Shown here in pieces: positions 8,358 through 9,963 of a stretch of DNA of 9,963 nt (position 1 is the first letter of the stretch; each line of letters begins with the position of its first letter). The position numbers and the translations under genes were made by a program. Location of the stretch: the NCBI GenBank assembly GCA_021790555.1, contig JAJYGY010000027.1:1-9963 (forward strand), read 5' to 3'. The notes under the pieces are model-generated. The model made no database searches, had not been told where the DNA came from, and saw nothing but the letters and a program-made list of their open reading frames with translations. The DNA is from a bacterium (GTDB taxonomy: Bacteria > Oederibacteriota > JAJYGY01).

Positions 8358-9074
8358 CTATTCCTTCTTCTGGATCACCACCCGTTTGAATTCGCCCTCT
8401 CCCACGGAAAACGTCTCGACGTCCGCGCGGTCCTTCAGGGCCAGGTGCACCACCCGCCGGTCCGCGGCCGTCAGCGGGCCGGTGGCGAGCTGGCGCCCCT
8501 CGGAAAGGGCCTGGTCCGCCAGACTCAGGGCATCGGCCATCAGCTTGTCCTCCTGCCGCGCGCGGTAGCCGGCCACGTCCACCTGCACCTGCACCTTTTC
8601 GCCGCGCAGCCCCTTGTTGGCGAACTCGGTGGCCAGCACCTGGATGGCCTGCAGGCCCGACCCGCGCTTGCCGATGAGCACGGCCTCGTGCTCGCCCCGG
8701 ATGTTGAGCACCTTGAACCCCAGGCGTTCCACCGTCTCCACCTGGGAAGGCCTCTGCATCAGTCCGAGCATCTCCTCCAGCTTGGCCTTCAGGGCCTCCA
8801 GCTCCCCGTCGCTGGCGTAGCGCGCCGGGATCCTCTCGCGGAACGGCTGGCCCGCCGGCTTGACATAGACCGGGTCCAGCGGGACGGGCTGGTCGGAGGC
8901 CTCCACCGGGGGCAGCTCCACGCCCAGCCGGGCGACCCTCACCTTGGCCCGCCCCGACTTGGCCACGCCCAGCACCTGCACCTGGGCCTCGTCCCGGCCG
9001 AGCCCCAGGGCCATCAGCGCGCTGTCCACCGCCTCCTCCACCGAGGGGCCTTCCTTTTCAAGGTAATCCGCCAT
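8358..9074 (-). CDS. jag: KH-R3H RNA-binding protein Jag/KhpB
   Basis: This cytoplasmic RNA-binding protein is encoded beside yidC in many bacteria and is linked in Firmicutes to cell elongation and sRNA/mRNA regulation. The 238 residues show three parts: a Jag N-terminal domain (about 1-50, with EGPSVEEAVDSALMALG), a linker rich in Pro and Glu, a KH domain with IGKRG (134-138) as its GXXG loop, and an R3H domain with R206-x3-H210 in TAADRRVVHLAL. The start follows an AGGAGG at 9083-9088 which contains the yidC stop codon; the gap between the genes is 12 nt, so translation is probably coupled. It is the last gene before the terminator at 8290-8318. Confidence 0.95.
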   Translation of the reverse strand: MADYLEKEGPSVEEAVDSALMALGLGRDEAQVQVLGVAKSGRAKVRVARLGVELPPVEASDQPVPLDPVYVKPAGQPFRERIPARYASDGELEALKAKLEEMLGLMQRPSQVETVERLGFKVLNIRGEHEAVLIGKRGSGLQAIQVLATEFANKGLRGEKVQVQVDVAGYRARQEDKLMADALSLADQALSEGRQLATGPLTAADRRVVHLALKDRADVETFSVGEGEFKRVVIQKKE

Positions 9075-9082
9075 GTCTCCCG

Positions 9083-9088
9083 CCTCCT
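9083..9088 (-). promoter_or_regulatory. Shine-Dalgarno of jag overlapping the yidC stop
   Basis: AGGAGG on the minus strand overlaps the yidC stop codon TAG (9089-9087) and lies 8 nt before the jag ATG. Ribosomes finishing yidC would be placed on the jag start, which suggests coupled synthesis. A second purine run, GGGAG, lies nearer the ATG. Confidence 0.85.
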
Positions 9089-9963
9089 ACTGGATGGTCC
9101 GGTTGATGTAGACCTGCTGGACGATGGCCAGCATGTTGGACACGGCCCAGTACAGCATCAGGCCCACCGGCCAGTGGAACCAGATGGCCATGCCCGTCAA
9201 CATCACCGGCATCACGTACTTCATGATCTTCTGCTGGCTGGCCATCTCGTCCGAGGTCGGGGGCATGGGCGTGATCGCCTGCTGGATGTACATGCTGGCC
9301 CCCATGGCCAGGCAAAGCAGGTAGGGGAAGGGCTCCGGCGCCGTCAGGTCAGTCCAGTGCCACAGGAAGGGCGCCCCGCGCAGCACGAAGGCCGCGTTGA
9401 GCGCCTCATAAAGCGCGTAGATGATGGGAAGCTGCACCAGCATGGGAAGGCATCCCCCCAGGGGGTTGACCCCGTACTCCTTGTAGAGGTTCATGGTTTC
9501 GGAGTTGAGCTTGGAGGGGTCGTCCTTGTAGAGCTTCTTGAGGGTCTCCAGGCGCGGCTTCATCTGGGCCATGGCCTTCTGCATGTGGCGCATCGAGGTC
9601 TGGCTCTTGTGGGTCGGGTACCAGGTGGCCACGCGGGTCAGCAGGGTCAGCAGGATGATGTCCCAGCCCCAGTTGGGGGCCAGGGCGTGGAACCAGGTCA
9701 GCACGTAGAGCATGGCGATGGCCAGCGGCCGGAAGAAGCCGAAGTCCACCACCGCCTCCATGTTGTTGTGGAAGGAACGCAGCAGGCTGTAGTCCTGGGG
9801 CCCGCCGAAAAGGTCCAGCTTCATTTCCTGGCCCTTGCCGGCCGGCAGGGTCAGGCTGGGGTCGCGCAGGACCACGGAGAGGTACTGGGTCTTGGAGATG
9901 GTGTCCTGGCCGCCGAACTTGCGCACCACGGCGTCGTCCAGCCCCTGTCCCTGGGGAAGCATC
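9087..9963 (-). CDS. yidC: Membrane protein insertase YidC, C-terminal part (5' end cut by window)
   Basis: YidC inserts and folds inner-membrane proteins, alone or with SecYEG. About 291 residues are visible; the gene continues beyond the right edge, so the ATG at 9962 is probably internal. In this fragment's numbering, residues 1-70 are the end of the periplasmic domain found in diderm YidC (LTLPAGKGQEMKLDLFGGP, then the LLRSFHNNMEAVVDFGFF linker). The conserved core follows: a segment near 75-93, one near 97-116 carrying the key arginine (R110), the cytoplasmic hairpin with KSQTSMRHMQ and EYGVNPLGGCLPMLVQLPI, and two to three further segments ending VYINRTIQ. The tail is short, without the long basic extension of some Gram-positive homologues. 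It is coupled to jag downstream. Confidence 0.96.
   Translation of the reverse strand, partial: MLPQGQGLDDAVVRKFGGQDTISKTQYLSVVLRDPSLTLPAGKGQEMKLDLFGGPQDYSLLRSFHNNMEAVVDFGFFRPLAIAMLYVLTWFHALAPNWGWDIILLTLLTRVATWYPTHKSQTSMRHMQKAMAQMKPRLETLKKLYKDDPSKLNSETMNLYKEYGVNPLGGCLPMLVQLPIIYALYEALNAAFVLRGAPFLWHWTDLTAPEPFPYLLCLAMGASMYIQQAITPMPPTSDEMASQQKIMKYVMPVMLTGMAIWFHWPVGLMLYWAVSNMLAIVQQVYINRTIQ

Overview
The window is chromosomal DNA from a GC-rich bacterium. Sampled lines of the mnmE region are about 73% G+C and of nrdJ about 62%, while the larger intergenic gaps are strikingly AT-rich. All credible genes lie on the minus strand, so the gene order below runs from high to low coordinates. The diderm-type YidC (a periplasmic segment precedes the membrane core), the class II ribonucleotide reductase and the housekeeping layout fit a Gram-negative-like anaerobe or facultative anaerobe. 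Acidobacteriota of the Holophaga/Geothrix type is my best guess, at low confidence; some deltaproteobacterial lineages would also fit.

Region 9963-8290 holds the 3' part of yidC (membrane protein insertase) and jag/khpB (KH-R3H RNA-binding protein). They are tightly coupled: the yidC stop codon lies inside the Shine-Dalgarno sequence of jag. An intrinsic terminator follows jag. Region 8266-4610 is a three-gene run with 33-nt gaps: a NUDIX hydrolase of the ADP-ribose pyrophosphatase type, a GT-C-like multi-pass membrane protein, and mnmE (tRNA wobble-uridine modification GTPase, TTG start).

Region 4609-4032 is a 578-bp AT-rich gap and the most informative non-coding part of the window. It carries a long hairpin followed by six T's on the minus strand (probable mnmE terminator), then a sigma70-like promoter for nrdJ overlapped by two NrdR-box palindromes whose centres are 31 bp apart. 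About 55-80 nt into the predicted transcript there is a canonical intrinsic terminator hairpin, followed by about 220 nt of leader and a strong Shine-Dalgarno. nrdJ (4031-1275) encodes a complete 918-residue B12-dependent ribonucleotide reductase and ends at a strong terminator.

Region 1110-97 is a two-gene unit of unrecognised small proteins: a 116-residue cysteine-containing, zinc-ribbon-like protein and a 216-residue protein of clearly lower G+C. The unit is followed by AT-rich DNA with an 11-bp-arm inverted repeat.

The window is mostly housekeeping. I do not see a new defence or mobile system. The parts worth following up are the nrdJ control region, above all the terminator placed between its promoter and its gene, and the orphan two-gene unit at the left end.
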